From an uncultured Christensenella sp. (GTDB taxonomy: Bacteria; Bacillota; Clostridia; Christensenellales; Borkfalkiaceae), in NCBI GenBank assembly GCA_910585705.1, contig CAJUER010000001.1, positions 244,651 through 308,650 of the forward strand: 64,000 bases of DNA. Direction: 5' to 3'. A model generated the notes under the pieces. That model saw only the letters and a list, made by a program, of their open reading frames with translations. It did not search any database and was not told the origin of the DNA. A program made the translations under genes and the position numbers. Below, in pieces: positions 9,742 through 18,685 of this stretch (the first letter of the stretch is position 1; each line of letters opens with the position of its first letter).

Positions 9742-12153
9742 TTATCTCAAATCGATGTTAAGCTTATATTTCAGATTGCTTAAAATCTTTTTTACGAATC
9801 CGTCGATTTTTTCTTCGATGGGTTCGTCTTTTGGTGTGAAAGTTACGTTGAAAGCCATGCTCTTTTTATTTTCGCCGACCTGTGCGCCGACGTAAACGTC
9901 AAACAGTTTGACGCAAGTCACATATTTGCAGGCGGAATAAATTTCCTTTGTTATTTCACCGCATGTAACCGTACTGTCGCAAACCAAAGCCAAATCGCGC
10001 GTGATTTCCGCAAACTTTGAAATGGGATTATACTTGAACGCTTTTTCGTGTTTTTTAAGCTCTTCGTAATCTATTTCGGCAACGGCTACAACTTTGTCAA
10101 GCGCAAGTTCGCTTGCAACCGTCGGCGCTATAACTCCAAGATATCCGATATACTGTCCGTCGCAGGTAATTTTTGCGGTCATTCCCGGATGAAGGAAAGG
10201 CTTTTCGTAAGGCTCGTATTCGAACGAGGTGTTAAGCGATGAAGCCACGCTTTCGCAGAGTCCTTTCAAATCAAAAAATCCGTAACCGCCCCATACGCCG
10301 AGTGCAAGCGTTTGTCTTTCTTCGGGGGAATTTTTTAAAGGAAGCTGTTCCGATAAATAAATTTTCGCAAGCTCGAAAAGTCTGCCTTTCATATTTCCGC
10401 GCCTTAAATTTCTTACAATAACGTTGACCATAGAGGGCGCAAGCGTCGTGCGCATAATAGACAAATCTTCGCTTATGGGGTTAAGTATTCTTATCGCTTT
10501 TCTTTCCGCCGCGTCGCTTGCGAAGTGGAGCATATCCAAGTCTTTTTGCGAATAGAAGGAGTAGGTGGATATTTCGTACATACCTTTTCCCACAAGCGTG
10601 CGCTTCAATTTATTCTCGGCTTTCTGTTCATCGTTGAAGCCGCCGTTGGTAATGGAAGCGGAGGGCAGGAAGGTGCCTTTTATATTGTCGTAACCGTAGA
10701 ACCTGATAATTTCTTCGGCAATGTCGGGATAACCGTCTATATCTTCGCGGTAGCGCGGAACAGTAATTTGCATTTCGTCACCGTTTACCTTTACGCCGAA
10801 GTTAATGTTTTTCAAAATCCTTACCATTCTTTCGGTCGGTACGCAAATACCCAAAAGCGAGTTTATTTTGTCAATGCTTACGCACATTTTCTTTTCAGTA
10901 AGGTTTGAATACTGCGTTTTTACGTCCGTATGCAAATCGGTAACCGTGCCGCATTCGAGCTTCGTTATAAGGTTGAGCGCGCGGCACATAGCCTTTTCGG
11001 TAGTGTATTCGTTTATGCCCTTTTCGAACAGTGCGGAAGAATCCGTGTGCTGACCGAGTGCGCGCGCAGTTTTTCTCACGCTGTCGCGCGCAAACTTCGC
11101 CGCCTCGAAAAGCACTTCTGTGGTGTCGGGCTTGATTTCGCTGTCGTATCCGCCCATTACGCCGGCAATCGCTACGGGTCTTTGGCTGTCGCAAATAAGT
11201 AAATTATCTGCGCTCAGTTTAAATTCGTTTCCGTCAAGCGTTTTTATTTTTTCGTCTTTCACGGCTTTGCGCACGTTTATTTCCGCGCCTGCAAGCGTCT
11301 TCAAATCGAACGCGTGCATAGGCTGTCCCATTTCAAGAAGCACGAAGTTCGTAATGTCGACTATATTGTTTATCGAACGCAGTCCGCAAATCGCCAGCCT
11401 TTTCTTTATCCAATAAGGAGAGGGGGCTATTTTTACGTCTTTTACATAATGCGCAATATATCTCGGACACAACTCGGGTGCAAGATCGTTTACTGAAATT
11501 TTTACGCTTTTTTCCGCAACCGTCTTGTAACCGAAATCAGGCTCTTTGACGGGCTTGTCCAGTGCGGCGGCAACCTCGCGGGCAATGCCGAAAACGCTTT
11601 GACAGTCCGGTCTGTTCGCCGTAATCGAAATATCGAAAATATAATCGTCAAGTCCAAGCAGGGGCTTCACGTCCGCGCCGTTTTTGCTTTCGGGCGGAAG
11701 GATAAGCAGACCGCAGTAATCGCCGCCTTCGAACATATCGCCGTTCACGCCCAGTTCCGCGCCCGAGCAAAGCATACCGTCGGATTCAATTCCGCGCAGT
11801 TTGCCTTTTTTTATCGTCATAACGCCTTCAACCGTAACGTGATCCTTTGCGGTCGCGTAAACGGTTGCGCCAACTAAAGCGCACGGAGCTTTGATTCCCT
11901 TTTTAACGTTATCTGCGCCGCAACAAATCTGAAATGTTCCTTTATCGCCGCAGTCAACTTTGCAGACGGATAGGTGCGTTCCTTCAACGGGAGTACATTC
12001 TGTAACTTCGCCGACAACTACGCCGGAAATATCTTTACCGATTTCAATAAGCTCTTCAACCTCGAAGCCGCAGTCAAACAGCTTTTTTTGCAGTTCCTCT
12101 GCGGAAACGTCTATATCAACGTAATCTTTAAGCCAACTTAAAGGTGCTTTCAT
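9742..12153 (-). CDS. pheT: Phenylalanyl-tRNA synthetase beta subunit
   Basis: The 803-aa protein is the full-length bacterial PheT. In order it has an N-terminal segment (MKAPLSWLKDYVDID), a tRNA-binding domain (~40-150), B3/B4 editing domain (~210-390), B5 domain (~405-480), the catalytic-like core and the C-terminal FDX-ACB anticodon-binding domain (~710-803, FAEITRDLALVCD). With PheS it charges tRNA-Phe. It follows pheS by 15 nt with an AAGGAG ribosome binding site and is controlled by the T-box upstream of pheS. Stop codon is convergent with yunB. Confidence 0.97.
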   Translation of the reverse strand: MKAPLSWLKDYVDIDVSAEELQKKLFDCGFEVEELIEIGKDISGVVVGEVTECTPVEGTHLSVCKVDCGDKGTFQICCGADNVKKGIKAPCALVGATVYATAKDHVTVEGVMTIKKGKLRGIESDGMLCSGAELGVNGDMFEGGDYCGLLILPPESKNGADVKPLLGLDDYIFDISITANRPDCQSVFGIAREVAAALDKPVKEPDFGYKTVAEKSVKISVNDLAPELCPRYIAHYVKDVKIAPSPYWIKKRLAICGLRSINNIVDITNFVLLEMGQPMHAFDLKTLAGAEINVRKAVKDEKIKTLDGNEFKLSADNLLICDSQRPVAIAGVMGGYDSEIKPDTTEVLFEAAKFARDSVRKTARALGQHTDSSALFEKGINEYTTEKAMCRALNLITKLECGTVTDLHTDVKTQYSNLTEKKMCVSIDKINSLLGICVPTERMVRILKNINFGVKVNGDEMQITVPRYREDIDGYPDIAEEIIRFYGYDNIKGTFLPSASITNGGFNDEQKAENKLKRTLVGKGMYEISTYSFYSQKDLDMLHFASDAAERKAIRILNPISEDLSIMRTTLAPSMVNVIVRNLRRGNMKGRLFELAKIYLSEQLPLKNSPEERQTLALGVWGGYGFFDLKGLCESVASSLNTSFEYEPYEKPFLHPGMTAKITCDGQYIGYLGVIAPTVASELALDKVVAVAEIDYEELKKHEKAFKYNPISKFAEITRDLALVCDSTVTCGEITKEIYSACKYVTCVKLFDVYVGAQVGENKKSMAFNVTFTPKDEPIEEKIDGFVKKILSNLKYKLNIDLR

Positions 12154-12168
12154 TTTTTTTCTTTCTCC

Positions 12169-13197
12169 TTAATCCTTGAACTGTTTGAGGAATCTCGTAT
12201 CTCCTTCGAAGAGGAGCTTCATATTGTTTATGCCGTATTTAAGCATTGCAATTCTCTCTATGCCCATGCCGAATGCAAATCCCGTGTATTCGTCGGCGTC
12301 TATTCCGCAACCTTCGAGAACGTGCCTGTTCACCATGCCCGCGCCGAGAACCTCTATCCAGCCCGTGCCTTTGCACAGTCTGCAACCATTGCCGCCGCAT
12401 TCGAAGCAGCTTACGTCAACCTCTACGGAAGGCTCGGTAAAGGGGAAGTAGGAGGGGCGCAGACGAGTTTTAACCGCTCCGCCGAAAATCTTTCTCGCAA
12501 ATTCGTCGAGCATGCCTTTAAGGTCGCAAAGCGTAATGCCCTTATCCACGACAAGTCCTTCCATCTGCGAGAACATGGGTGAGTGAGTAGCGTCGTCGTC
12601 GCTTCTGTAAACCTTTCCCGGAGAAAGTATTTTGATGGGCGGCTGTTTTTTCTCCATAACCCTTATCTGTCCTGCGGAGGTCTGCGTGCGCAGAAGCAAA
12701 TCTTCCGCAAGATAGAAAGTATCCTGCATGTCGCGCGCGGGGTGGTCTTTCGGAGTGTTCAGCGCAGTAAAATTGTAGTAATCGTTTTCAATTTCCGGAC
12801 CTTCGAAAATTTCAAACCCCATACCTGAGAATATGGAAATAAGCTCGTTGCGTATGAGCGTGTTGGGGTGATACGCGCCGTCTTCGGTTATGTTTGCGGG
12901 CATTGTAACGTCTATTTTTTCCTGCGAGTATCTTGCTTTAAGTTCAAGTTGCTTTAATCCGCTTTCGAGCTTGTCGAACTTTTCTTCCGTCCATTGCCGC
13001 AAAGCGTTTAAAAGTTTACCCATCTGGGGGCGCTGTTCGGGCGGAATGTCGCGCATATTCTTCAACAGCGCGGAAATTTCACCCGTTTTACCGAGAAAGC
13101 GCAGTTTTAAATCCAGCAGCGTTTTGCTCGATTTAACGTCGGCTACCGCAGCTTCGATTTGCTCCTCGATTTTTTTGATTTTTTCCTGTACGTTCAT
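12169..13197 (-). CDS. pheS: Phenylalanyl-tRNA synthetase alpha subunit
   Basis: The 342-aa protein carries an N-terminal coiled coil (~1-85) and the class II synthetase core, with motif 2 (KVYRSDDDATHSPMFSQMEG) and motif 3 (GFAFGMGIERIAMLKYG). A CFECGG...CRLCKG cysteine cluster near residue 260-275 is seen in many PheS. I chose the start at 13197 (MNVQEKIKKIEEQIEAAV), which has an AGGTGA ribosome binding site, over longer in-frame starts that would run into the T-box terminator. It heads the pheST operon. Confidence 0.97.
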   Translation of the reverse strand: MNVQEKIKKIEEQIEAAVADVKSSKTLLDLKLRFLGKTGEISALLKNMRDIPPEQRPQMGKLLNALRQWTEEKFDKLESGLKQLELKARYSQEKIDVTMPANITEDGAYHPNTLIRNELISIFSGMGFEIFEGPEIENDYYNFTALNTPKDHPARDMQDTFYLAEDLLLRTQTSAGQIRVMEKKQPPIKILSPGKVYRSDDDATHSPMFSQMEGLVVDKGITLCDLKGMLDEFARKIFGGAVKTRLRPSYFPFTEPSVEVDVSCFECGGNGCRLCKGTGWIEVLGAGMVNRHVLEGCGIDADEYTGFAFGMGIERIAMLKYGINNMKLLFEGDTRFLKQFKD

Positions 13198-13223
13198 ATA
13201 ATCACCTGAAAAATAAATTTTAT

Positions 13224-13476
13224 AAATAAAAAACGCCCTGTAAACACAGGGCGAAGTTATCGCGGTACCACCTGATTTCACGGCATAAAGCCGCCTTGCT
13301 TATTCCATAACGCGGAAAGGACGGAACGCACTACTTAATTTCTTTTTTGCACGTTCGGCTCGCGAGTGAATAACGCGCTTAAATCCAATGAAAAACCTTT
13401 CAGCCGTTTTCGGGTTTTTCTCTCTGAAAAGGATTGTTTAAAGCCGTCTGTCTCGGTCAACGCCTTTGAATTTGTT
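13224..13476 (-). promoter_or_regulatory. T-box leader of pheST
   Basis: On the minus strand the leader contains the T-box core GGTGGTACCGCG (13273-13262), which pairs with the uncharged tRNA acceptor end. It is followed by a G+C-rich terminator, CGCCCTGTG with its complement and a run of T (about 13253-13228). Upstream are the long stem I region and a GAGCCGAACGTGCAA-type segment. A candidate specifier codon UUC (Phe), followed by A, lies at 13370-13368. Uncharged tRNA-Phe is expected to favour the antiterminator and raise pheST expression. The specifier is my reading of the sequence and not a full fold. Confidence 0.9.
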
Positions 13477-13482
13477 TCTTAA

Positions 13483-13511
13483 ATTATAATAAGCTGATAA
13501 AATAATGTCAA
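13483..13511 (-). promoter_or_regulatory. Promoter of the pheST T-box transcript
   Basis: On the minus strand TTGACA (13511-13506) is followed by a 17-nt spacer and TATAAT (13488-13483), a full consensus match. Transcription should begin near 13476. Confidence 0.85.
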
Positions 13512-13528
13512 CTGATTTTAAACCGTTT

Positions 13529-14047
13529 TCAATATATGCTACCGCCGTAGCAGTCGTATGCGACAACTGCGGGGAAGTTTTTTACCTCAAGCTTGTAAAT
13601 CGCTTCCGACAGCAGGTCGTCGAAAGCTATACACTTGTTGGATATTATTGCGTCAGCATAAAGCGCGCCCGCTCCGCCTATTGCGGCAAAATAAACGGCT
13701 TTATTTTTAACTATCGCTTCGCGCACGGCTTGCGACATTTCGCCCTTGCCTATTATTGCGCCCAGTCCGCAGTCGAGAAGGCGAGGAGCAAAGGAGTCCA
13801 TTCTCGCGGAGGTTGTCGGTCCGCAGCTTCCGGAAGCAAATCCGGGCTTTGCGGGGCAAGGACCTGCATAATAAATAACCGCGTCCTTTAATTTAAAAGG
13901 CAGTTCTTTTTTGTTGTCCAACAGTTCGATTATTCTTTTATGCGCACAGTCGCGCGCCGTCATAATCGTTCCGGAAATAAGCACGCTGTCGCCGGCTTTT
14001 AATTCCGATACGTCTTGTTTGCTTAAAGGCAGGGTGACGCTTTTCAT
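13529..14047 (-). CDS. fumB: Fumarate hydratase class I, beta (C-terminal) subunit
   Basis: The 172-aa protein is the C-terminal domain of two-subunit class I fumarase/L(+)-tartrate dehydratase. It contains GDSVLISGTIMTARDCAHKR, the YYAGPCPAKPG motif and GSCGPTTSARMD, all typical of the swivelling domain that completes the active site. I chose ATG 14047, which has an AAAGGAG site and overlaps the alpha subunit stop as ATGA; a longer open frame upstream overlaps alpha and is not needed. It interconverts fumarate and malate. Whether the substrate is fumarate or tartrate cannot be told from sequence alone. Confidence 0.88.
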   Translation of the reverse strand: MKSVTLPLSKQDVSELKAGDSVLISGTIMTARDCAHKRIIELLDNKKELPFKLKDAVIYYAGPCPAKPGFASGSCGPTTSARMDSFAPRLLDCGLGAIIGKGEMSQAVREAIVKNKAVYFAAIGGAGALYADAIISNKCIAFDDLLSEAIYKLEVKNFPAVVAYDCYGGSIY

Positions 14048-14883
14048 ATAATCTCCTTTTCGCATCTTACGCAGTGGCACTGAATATTCACGGCAACGGG
14101 TAAGCCCGCTATGTGAGTGGGCGCCCATTCGCAGCTTACGCCCAAAGCGGTAACTTTGCCGTGAAAACCCTGACAGCCTATATTCAACGCGTTAATTTTT
14201 TCAAGCGCGGTTTTCTCAATTTCGGCAATATCTGCGCGTTCGCTGTGCGTGCCTATATCCCGCGTTATTGCTTTCTTAGCAAGATATGCGCATGTGTCGA
14301 AGCTTCCGCCTATGCCCACGCCGACATAAACGGGAGGGCAGGGGCGCGAGCCTGCAAGTTTAACCGTTTCCACTACGGAGTTTATAATTCCGTCGACGCC
14401 CTGCGCGGGTTTGAGCATATACAGCCGCGACATATTTTCGCTTCCGAACCCTTTGGGAAGATAAGTTATTTTTATTTTATCGCCGTTGCAAATTTCCGTA
14501 TGTATTGTGGCGGGGGTATTGTCCGCCGTGTTCACGCGCGTTATGGGGTCGCATACCGATTTTCTGAAATATCCGTCTTTATACGCGCGGCGCACGCCGT
14601 CGTTTATTGCGGTGTGCAACGGCTTGCCTTCTAAAAAAACGTCCTGACCTATTTCGAGCATAACCACAGCCATGCCTGTATCCTGACAGACGGGCATCTG
14701 TTTTGCGTTCGCTATTTCCGCGTTTTTGCAAATTGTCTTCAATGCAAATTTGGCGGCGGAGTTTGTTTCGGCTTCGTAAGCCTCGCCCAGTGCCCGCATA
14801 CAGGATGAGGTTAAGTTTACCCCCGCGTGTAAGGCCATTTTGTAAACGGTATCTTCAAGTGTTTTCGTGTTTATCTTACGCAT
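14044..14883 (-). CDS. fumA: Fumarate hydratase class I, alpha (N-terminal, Fe-S) subunit
   Basis: The 279-aa protein is the Fe-S subunit of class I fumarase. Candidate 4Fe-4S ligands are the Cys in PVCQDTG (~61), in NIGCQGFHG (~235) and in the C-terminal QCHCVRC. Other family motifs are RPCPPVYVGVGIGG and ADIAEIEKTALEKINAL. Translation is coupled to the beta subunit by a 4-nt overlap. There is no Shine-Dalgarno sequence; a TTTACA-17-TAAAAT promoter ends 6 nt before ATG 14883, so the mRNA looks leaderless. The Fe-S cluster makes this form oxygen-sensitive, in keeping with an anaerobe. Confidence 0.92.
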   Translation of the reverse strand: MRKINTKTLEDTVYKMALHAGVNLTSSCMRALGEAYEAETNSAAKFALKTICKNAEIANAKQMPVCQDTGMAVVMLEIGQDVFLEGKPLHTAINDGVRRAYKDGYFRKSVCDPITRVNTADNTPATIHTEICNGDKIKITYLPKGFGSENMSRLYMLKPAQGVDGIINSVVETVKLAGSRPCPPVYVGVGIGGSFDTCAYLAKKAITRDIGTHSERADIAEIEKTALEKINALNIGCQGFHGKVTALGVSCEWAPTHIAGLPVAVNIQCHCVRCEKEII

Positions 14884-14889
14884 AATTCA

Positions 14890-14918
14890 ATTTTATAACA
14901 TTTTTACCCGAATGTAAA
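14890..14918 (-). promoter_or_regulatory. Promoter of the fumarase operon (leaderless geometry)
   Basis: On the minus strand TTTACA (14918-14913) and TAAAAT (14895-14890) are separated by 17 nt. Only 6 nt separate the -10 from the start codon at 14883, so the first transcribed base should be at or next to the A of ATG. Confidence 0.75.
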
Positions 14919-14926
14919 ATATTTCG

Positions 14927-14955
14927 TTTACATTACTTGCGAATTAATGTATAAT
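14927..14955 (+). promoter_or_regulatory. Promoter of the CPBP protease gene (leaderless geometry)
   Basis: TTTACA (14927-14932), a 17-nt spacer and TATAAT (14950-14955) are followed 7 nt later by ATG 14963. The element is back-to-back with the fumarase promoter, the two -35 boxes being 8 nt apart. Confidence 0.8.
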
Positions 14956-14962
14956 CTTGTCT

Positions 14963-15907
14963 ATGGAAAAAGAAGAACAATCCCTGCGCGATATTTCGCC
15001 AAACTTGAATTCGACTACGGGCGGACTCACGTTCAGCGCGGCGGTAATAATTTATTTTGCCGTTATGCTGTTTGGCGCCTTGCTAACCATCTTTCTAACT
15101 GCGGTTTGCAAGGTTGACGAACACAGCGATTTATTTTTATATTTGAATTATCTTTGCGCGCCCGTTGCAATTACCGCGTGTATTTCTGCGGTTCTTAAAG
15201 TGAGAAAAATTCACCCTAAATACGTTTTTCCCGTAAAGTGCGGATCAAAGTATTACGTTATTGCCGTACTGCTTATTTTCGGTTTGCTGTTTTCGTTAAG
15301 CTGGCTTGACAGTGCGGTTGTGGAGTTTTTTAAATTATTCGGCTATAAACCGAGAGGAGCGGAAAGCTATTTTCCCAACCTTGACGGCTGGCGTATTATT
15401 CCCGCATTTCTGGTAATCGCAGTATTGCCCGCCGTTTTAGAGGAGGCTCTGTTTCGCGGCGTGCTTTTGAACTGCTGTGAGAGGAATATGGGTACCGTCC
15501 GCACGGTGCTTGTCGTCGGATTTTGCTTTTCGCTTTTTCACGCTTCGCCCGAACAGACGGTTTATCAGTTTGTCGCAGGCTGTGTGTTTGCTTTGCTTGC
15601 GGTGCGTTCGGGAAGCATTCTGCCTTCGGTTATAATGCATTTTATCAATAACGGAATAATTCTTGTGTTTGCCGCGTGCAATCTTTTTAACGAATCGGGG
15701 AATCTTAATATTTCCAATACGGTGAATATAATTCTTATTGTCGTCGGCGCACTTTCGCTGATAGGCGGTCTAATCTGGCTTTTCCTCGATAAAAAGCCCT
15801 TGATTAAATGCGAAAAAGGCGGTGTTAAAAAATTCTTTATGTTTGCTTCGGTCGGTATCGCCGTCTTGGGGCTTACCTGGATTTTATCGCTTTTCGGGGT
15901 GAGCTGA
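14963..15907 (+). CDS. CPBP family intramembrane glutamic endopeptidase
   Basis: The 314-aa membrane protein has about eight hydrophobic segments and the CPBP (CAAX protease/bacteriocin-processing, ABI) motifs: EEALFRG (~155, the catalytic EExxxR), FSLFHA (~190, FxxxH) and HFINN (~225, HxxxN). Such proteases cleave substrates within the membrane; the substrate here is unknown. ATG 14963 is used rather than TTG 14957, because the promoter -10 ends 7 nt before this ATG and there is no ribosome binding site. It overlaps rlmH by 1 nt. Confidence 0.85.
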   Translation: MEKEEQSLRDISPNLNSTTGGLTFSAAVIIYFAVMLFGALLTIFLTAVCKVDEHSDLFLYLNYLCAPVAITACISAVLKVRKIHPKYVFPVKCGSKYYVIAVLLIFGLLFSLSWLDSAVVEFFKLFGYKPRGAESYFPNLDGWRIIPAFLVIAVLPAVLEEALFRGVLLNCCERNMGTVRTVLVVGFCFSLFHASPEQTVYQFVAGCVFALLAVRSGSILPSVIMHFINNGIILVFAACNLFNESGNLNISNTVNIILIVVGALSLIGGLIWLFLDKKPLIKCEKGGVKKFFMFASVGIAVLGLTWILSLFGVS

Positions 15908-16344
15908 TGCAGAAAATAAATATAGTGTGCGTCGGGAAAATCAAAGAAGAATTTTACCGTGCGGCAGTCAACGAGTATTTAAAACGCCTTTCGCGCTTTG
16001 CGAAGGTGGAAATTAAAGAAATAGCGGAAGGCAGAAATCTCGACGAGGAAGCCGTAAATATTCTGCACGCGACAAAGGGCAAAATAATAGCGCTTTGCAT
16101 CGAAGGCAAAAAATATTCCAGCGAACAACTCGCCGCCGAAGTCAAAGGCTTCTGCGACAGGGGCGAAGAATTTACTTTTATAATAGGCTCGTCTTACGGA
16201 TTATCGCAATCTGTCAAAACGCAGTCAAATTTAAATCTGTCTTTTTCTGATATGACTTTTCCGCATCAACTTATGCGCATAATTCTGCTTGAACAGCTTT
16301 ACCGCGCTTTTATGATTAATGGCGGCGGCGAATATCACAAATAA
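15907..16344 (+). CDS. rlmH: 23S rRNA (pseudouridine-1915-N3)-methyltransferase
   Basis: The 145-aa protein is a SPOUT methyltransferase that modifies pseudouridine 1915 in helix 69 of 23S rRNA. It has the N-terminal INIVCVGKIKE, the SAM-binding knot FIIGSSYGLS, and the C-terminal LLEQLYRAFMINGGGEYHK that is nearly invariant. It is about 14 residues shorter than the usual ~159. The usual Gly-Gly of the knot (IGG) is IGS here. It starts in the TGATG overlap with the CPBP gene; GGGGTGAG is the likely ribosome binding site. Confidence 0.95.
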   Translation: MQKINIVCVGKIKEEFYRAAVNEYLKRLSRFAKVEIKEIAEGRNLDEEAVNILHATKGKIIALCIEGKKYSSEQLAAEVKGFCDRGEEFTFIIGSSYGLSQSVKTQSNLNLSFSDMTFPHQLMRIILLEQLYRAFMINGGGEYHK

Positions 16345-16364
16345 AACCACGCATATGTTATTGT

Positions 16365-17096
16365 GTGATATTCGAAGAAGTTAAAAGTTTTTACAAAAGT
16401 TACACAGGCAAAAAATGCGTTATAGGCTATTCGTTTCGCGGCAGGGAAATCTTTGCTTTCCATATCGGTGAAGACTGCGGAAGGCAGTTCATTTCCGCTT
16501 ACGCTATTCACGGCAGGGAGTGGATAACGGCAAAGCTTGCGCTTACTCATATAGATATAGGTATAAAGAAAGGCGGCGGCTGGATTATACCGCTTATGAA
16601 TCCCGACGGTGCGGAAATAAGCTGCAATTCCTGTCCGATGTGGAAAGCCAACGCTCGCGGCGTGGATTTGAATTGTAATTTTGACGCCGACTGGGGCGCA
16701 GGAAGGTTGAACACCAAAAATCGCGGTAGCGAAAACTGCATAGGCGACTTTCCGTTTTCGGAAACGGAAACCATAGCCTTGCGTGATTTTACGCTTAAAG
16801 TGCGCCCGTACGTTACGCTTAGCTTCCACACCAAAGGCGAAGAAATTTACTGGCAGTTTGACGGCAGAGGCGACAGTCGCGGCGCGGAAATTCTTGAACA
16901 GGCAACGGGATATAAGGCAAAATTAATTTACGGGTCGGCAGGCGGATATAAAGATTGGTGCATAAAAAAATTGCATATACCTGCCTATACTATCGAGTGC
17001 GGCTCGGACAGCCTGCTTCATCCTATTAAAAAGTTGAGACACGTTAAAAAATGCTTTAAGGCATTAAAAATATTTACGGAAAAATATGGAAAATAA
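16365..17096 (+). CDS. M14-family zinc carboxypeptidase
   Basis: The 243-aa protein has the M14 zinc site: HGREW (~49-53, HxxE), a third ligand His in SFHTKGEE (~152) and the catalytic Glu in YTIECGSD (~213). It also has LMNPDG and GVDLNCNFD, which are typical of gamma-D-glutamyl-meso-diaminopimelate peptidases. No signal peptide is seen, so it may act in the cytosol on recycled muropeptides; that is inference. The start is GTG 16365, 20 nt after rlmH, with no clear ribosome binding site, so this start is uncertain. Its end overlaps tadA by 11 nt. Confidence 0.85.
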   Translation: MIFEEVKSFYKSYTGKKCVIGYSFRGREIFAFHIGEDCGRQFISAYAIHGREWITAKLALTHIDIGIKKGGGWIIPLMNPDGAEISCNSCPMWKANARGVDLNCNFDADWGAGRLNTKNRGSENCIGDFPFSETETIALRDFTLKVRPYVTLSFHTKGEEIYWQFDGRGDSRGAEILEQATGYKAKLIYGSAGGYKDWCIKKLHIPAYTIECGSDSLLHPIKKLRHVKKCFKALKIFTEKYGK

Positions 17097-17547
17097 ATTT
17101 ATGCAAGCGGCGCTTAAATGCGCGCATAAAGCTTTCGAAGAGGGTGAAGTTCCCATCGGGGCGGTGGTCGTGTGCGACGGTAAAATAATTTCGCGCGGAC
17201 ATAACCGCCGCACGAAAAGGCAGATTGCCACAGCTCACGCGGAAATAGAGGCTATCGAAAAGGCGTGTAAAAAACTGCATAGCTGGCGCATACCGGAATG
17301 TGAAATATACGTTACGCTCGAGCCGTGCCCTATGTGTATGGGAGCAATGCTGAATTCGCGTATCAAAAAAGTTTACTTCGGCGCATATGAGGGCAAAGGG
17401 CGTTCCATGACGACTCAGCTTGCGGAATCGAACCTTGTTAACCATAAAATAGAGGTCGAGGGCGGCGTTATGGAAAAGGAGTGCGCCGAAATATTATCGT
17501 CGTTTTTTTCTACCGTACGCGAAAAATCGAAGAGGGAAAACTATTGA
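17086..17547 (+). CDS. tadA: tRNA adenosine(34) deaminase
   Basis: The 153-aa protein is the deaminase that makes inosine at the wobble base of tRNA-Arg(ACG). It has the zinc/catalytic motifs HAE (~51-53) and PCPMCMGAM (~82-90), the PIGAVVV strand and the family C-terminal region. It starts inside the M14 gene (11-nt overlap). Confidence 0.95.
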   Translation: MENKFMQAALKCAHKAFEEGEVPIGAVVVCDGKIISRGHNRRTKRQIATAHAEIEAIEKACKKLHSWRIPECEIYVTLEPCPMCMGAMLNSRIKKVYFGAYEGKGRSMTTQLAESNLVNHKIEVEGGVMEKECAEILSSFFSTVREKSKRENY

Positions 17548-17566
17548 ATTTTGTCGGTCAATTAAG

Positions 17567-17596
17567 TTGACTTTTAAGTTGCGTTCATAATACAAT
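17567..17596 (+). promoter_or_regulatory. Candidate promoter of prs
   Basis: TTGACT (17567-17572), an 18-nt spacer and TACAAT (17591-17596) predict a start near 17603 and a leader of about 88 nt before prs. Confidence 0.55.
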
Positions 17597-17690
17597 AGTT
17601 AAGCAGTTTATTTTTATTGTGAAAATAATTGAGTGAGGATAATCTCTCTTTTATTATACCAAAGTTAAATCGGAGGATATTAAAACCCAA

Positions 17691-18638
17691 ATGATTAATC
17701 ACGGCAATGAAATCAAAATTTTTACAGGTAACTCGAACAGACCGCTTGCGGAAGCTATAGCCGCAAAGCTGGACACTTCACTCGGATTAATGGAAGTAAC
17801 CCACTTTTCCGACGGTGAAATTTACGTCCGCTTCGACGAATCGATTCGCGGTAAAGACGTGTTTTTAATTCAGTCTACAAGTTATCCCGTAAATGCCAAT
17901 CTTATGGAGCTGCTTATAATGATAGACGCGGCGAAGCGTGCAAGCGCGGGAAGAATTACCGCCGTAATGCCTTATTTCGGTTATGCCCGTCAGGACAGAA
18001 AAGCCCGCTCGCGTGAGCCTATAACGGCTAAGCTCGTTGCCAACTTAATCACGTCCGCAGGCGCTGACAGAGTTCTCACTATGGATTTACACTGTCTCCA
18101 AATTCAGGGCTTTTTCGATATTCCTTTGGACAACCTTGTCGGCGGTCCGACTCTTTACAATCACTTTAAACCCAAAGTAGACGATAACTTCGTCGTGGTA
18201 TCGCCCGACATCGGTTCTGTTGCGAGGGCGAGAAAGGTTGCCGCACGAATGGACGCGAAAATGGCAATCATCGACAAGCGCCGTCCCAAAGCCAATGTAA
18301 TGGAAGTTATGAATATCATAGGCGACGTCAAGGGTAAAAACTGTCTTATGATCGACGATATGATAGACACCGCAGGAACGATAGTTCAGGGCGCAAAAGC
18401 TTTGAAGGAAGCGGGCGCAAAGGAAATTTACGCATGCTGTTCTCACGGCGTTCTTTCCGGACCGGCTATCGAAAGACTTGCCGAGTCTCCCATAACCGAG
18501 CTTGCAATGCTCGACACCATTAATATACCTAAGGAGAAGATGCTGCCGATTTTCAAGATGATTTCTACGGCGCCGATCTTCGCTTCGGCAATCGAAAACG
18601 TATATCTCGACAAACCTATGTCGAAAATCTACGACTGA
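17691..18638 (+). CDS. prs: Ribose-phosphate pyrophosphokinase
   Basis: The 315-aa protein makes PRPP from ribose 5-phosphate and ATP. Motifs: IKIFTGNSN start, FSDGEIYVRFDESIRG, the flexible loop FGYARQDRKARSREPITAK, SPDIGSVARAR, and the PRPP loop MIDDMIDTAGTI. Length is normal. Oddity: the strong GGAGG (17672-17676) lies 14 nt before ATG 17691, longer than usual; an in-frame ATT at 17679 would be too close. The start given fits family homology. Confidence 0.96.
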   Translation: MINHGNEIKIFTGNSNRPLAEAIAAKLDTSLGLMEVTHFSDGEIYVRFDESIRGKDVFLIQSTSYPVNANLMELLIMIDAAKRASAGRITAVMPYFGYARQDRKARSREPITAKLVANLITSAGADRVLTMDLHCLQIQGFFDIPLDNLVGGPTLYNHFKPKVDDNFVVVSPDIGSVARARKVAARMDAKMAIIDKRRPKANVMEVMNIIGDVKGKNCLMIDDMIDTAGTIVQGAKALKEAGAKEIYACCSHGVLSGPAIERLAESPITELAMLDTINIPKEKMLPIFKMISTAPIFASAIENVYLDKPMSKIYD

Positions 18639-18645
18639 TAAAATC

Positions 18646-18672
18646 CGCCACAGCAAGCTGTGGCGTTTAATT
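18646..18672 (+). terminator. Terminator after prs
   Basis: An 8-bp stem CGCCACAG/CTGTGGCG with a CAAG loop is followed by a T-rich stretch. It lies between prs and pth and may be leaky, because pth has no obvious promoter of its own. Confidence 0.7.
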
Positions 18673-18685
18673 TAAAAAGTGTGAT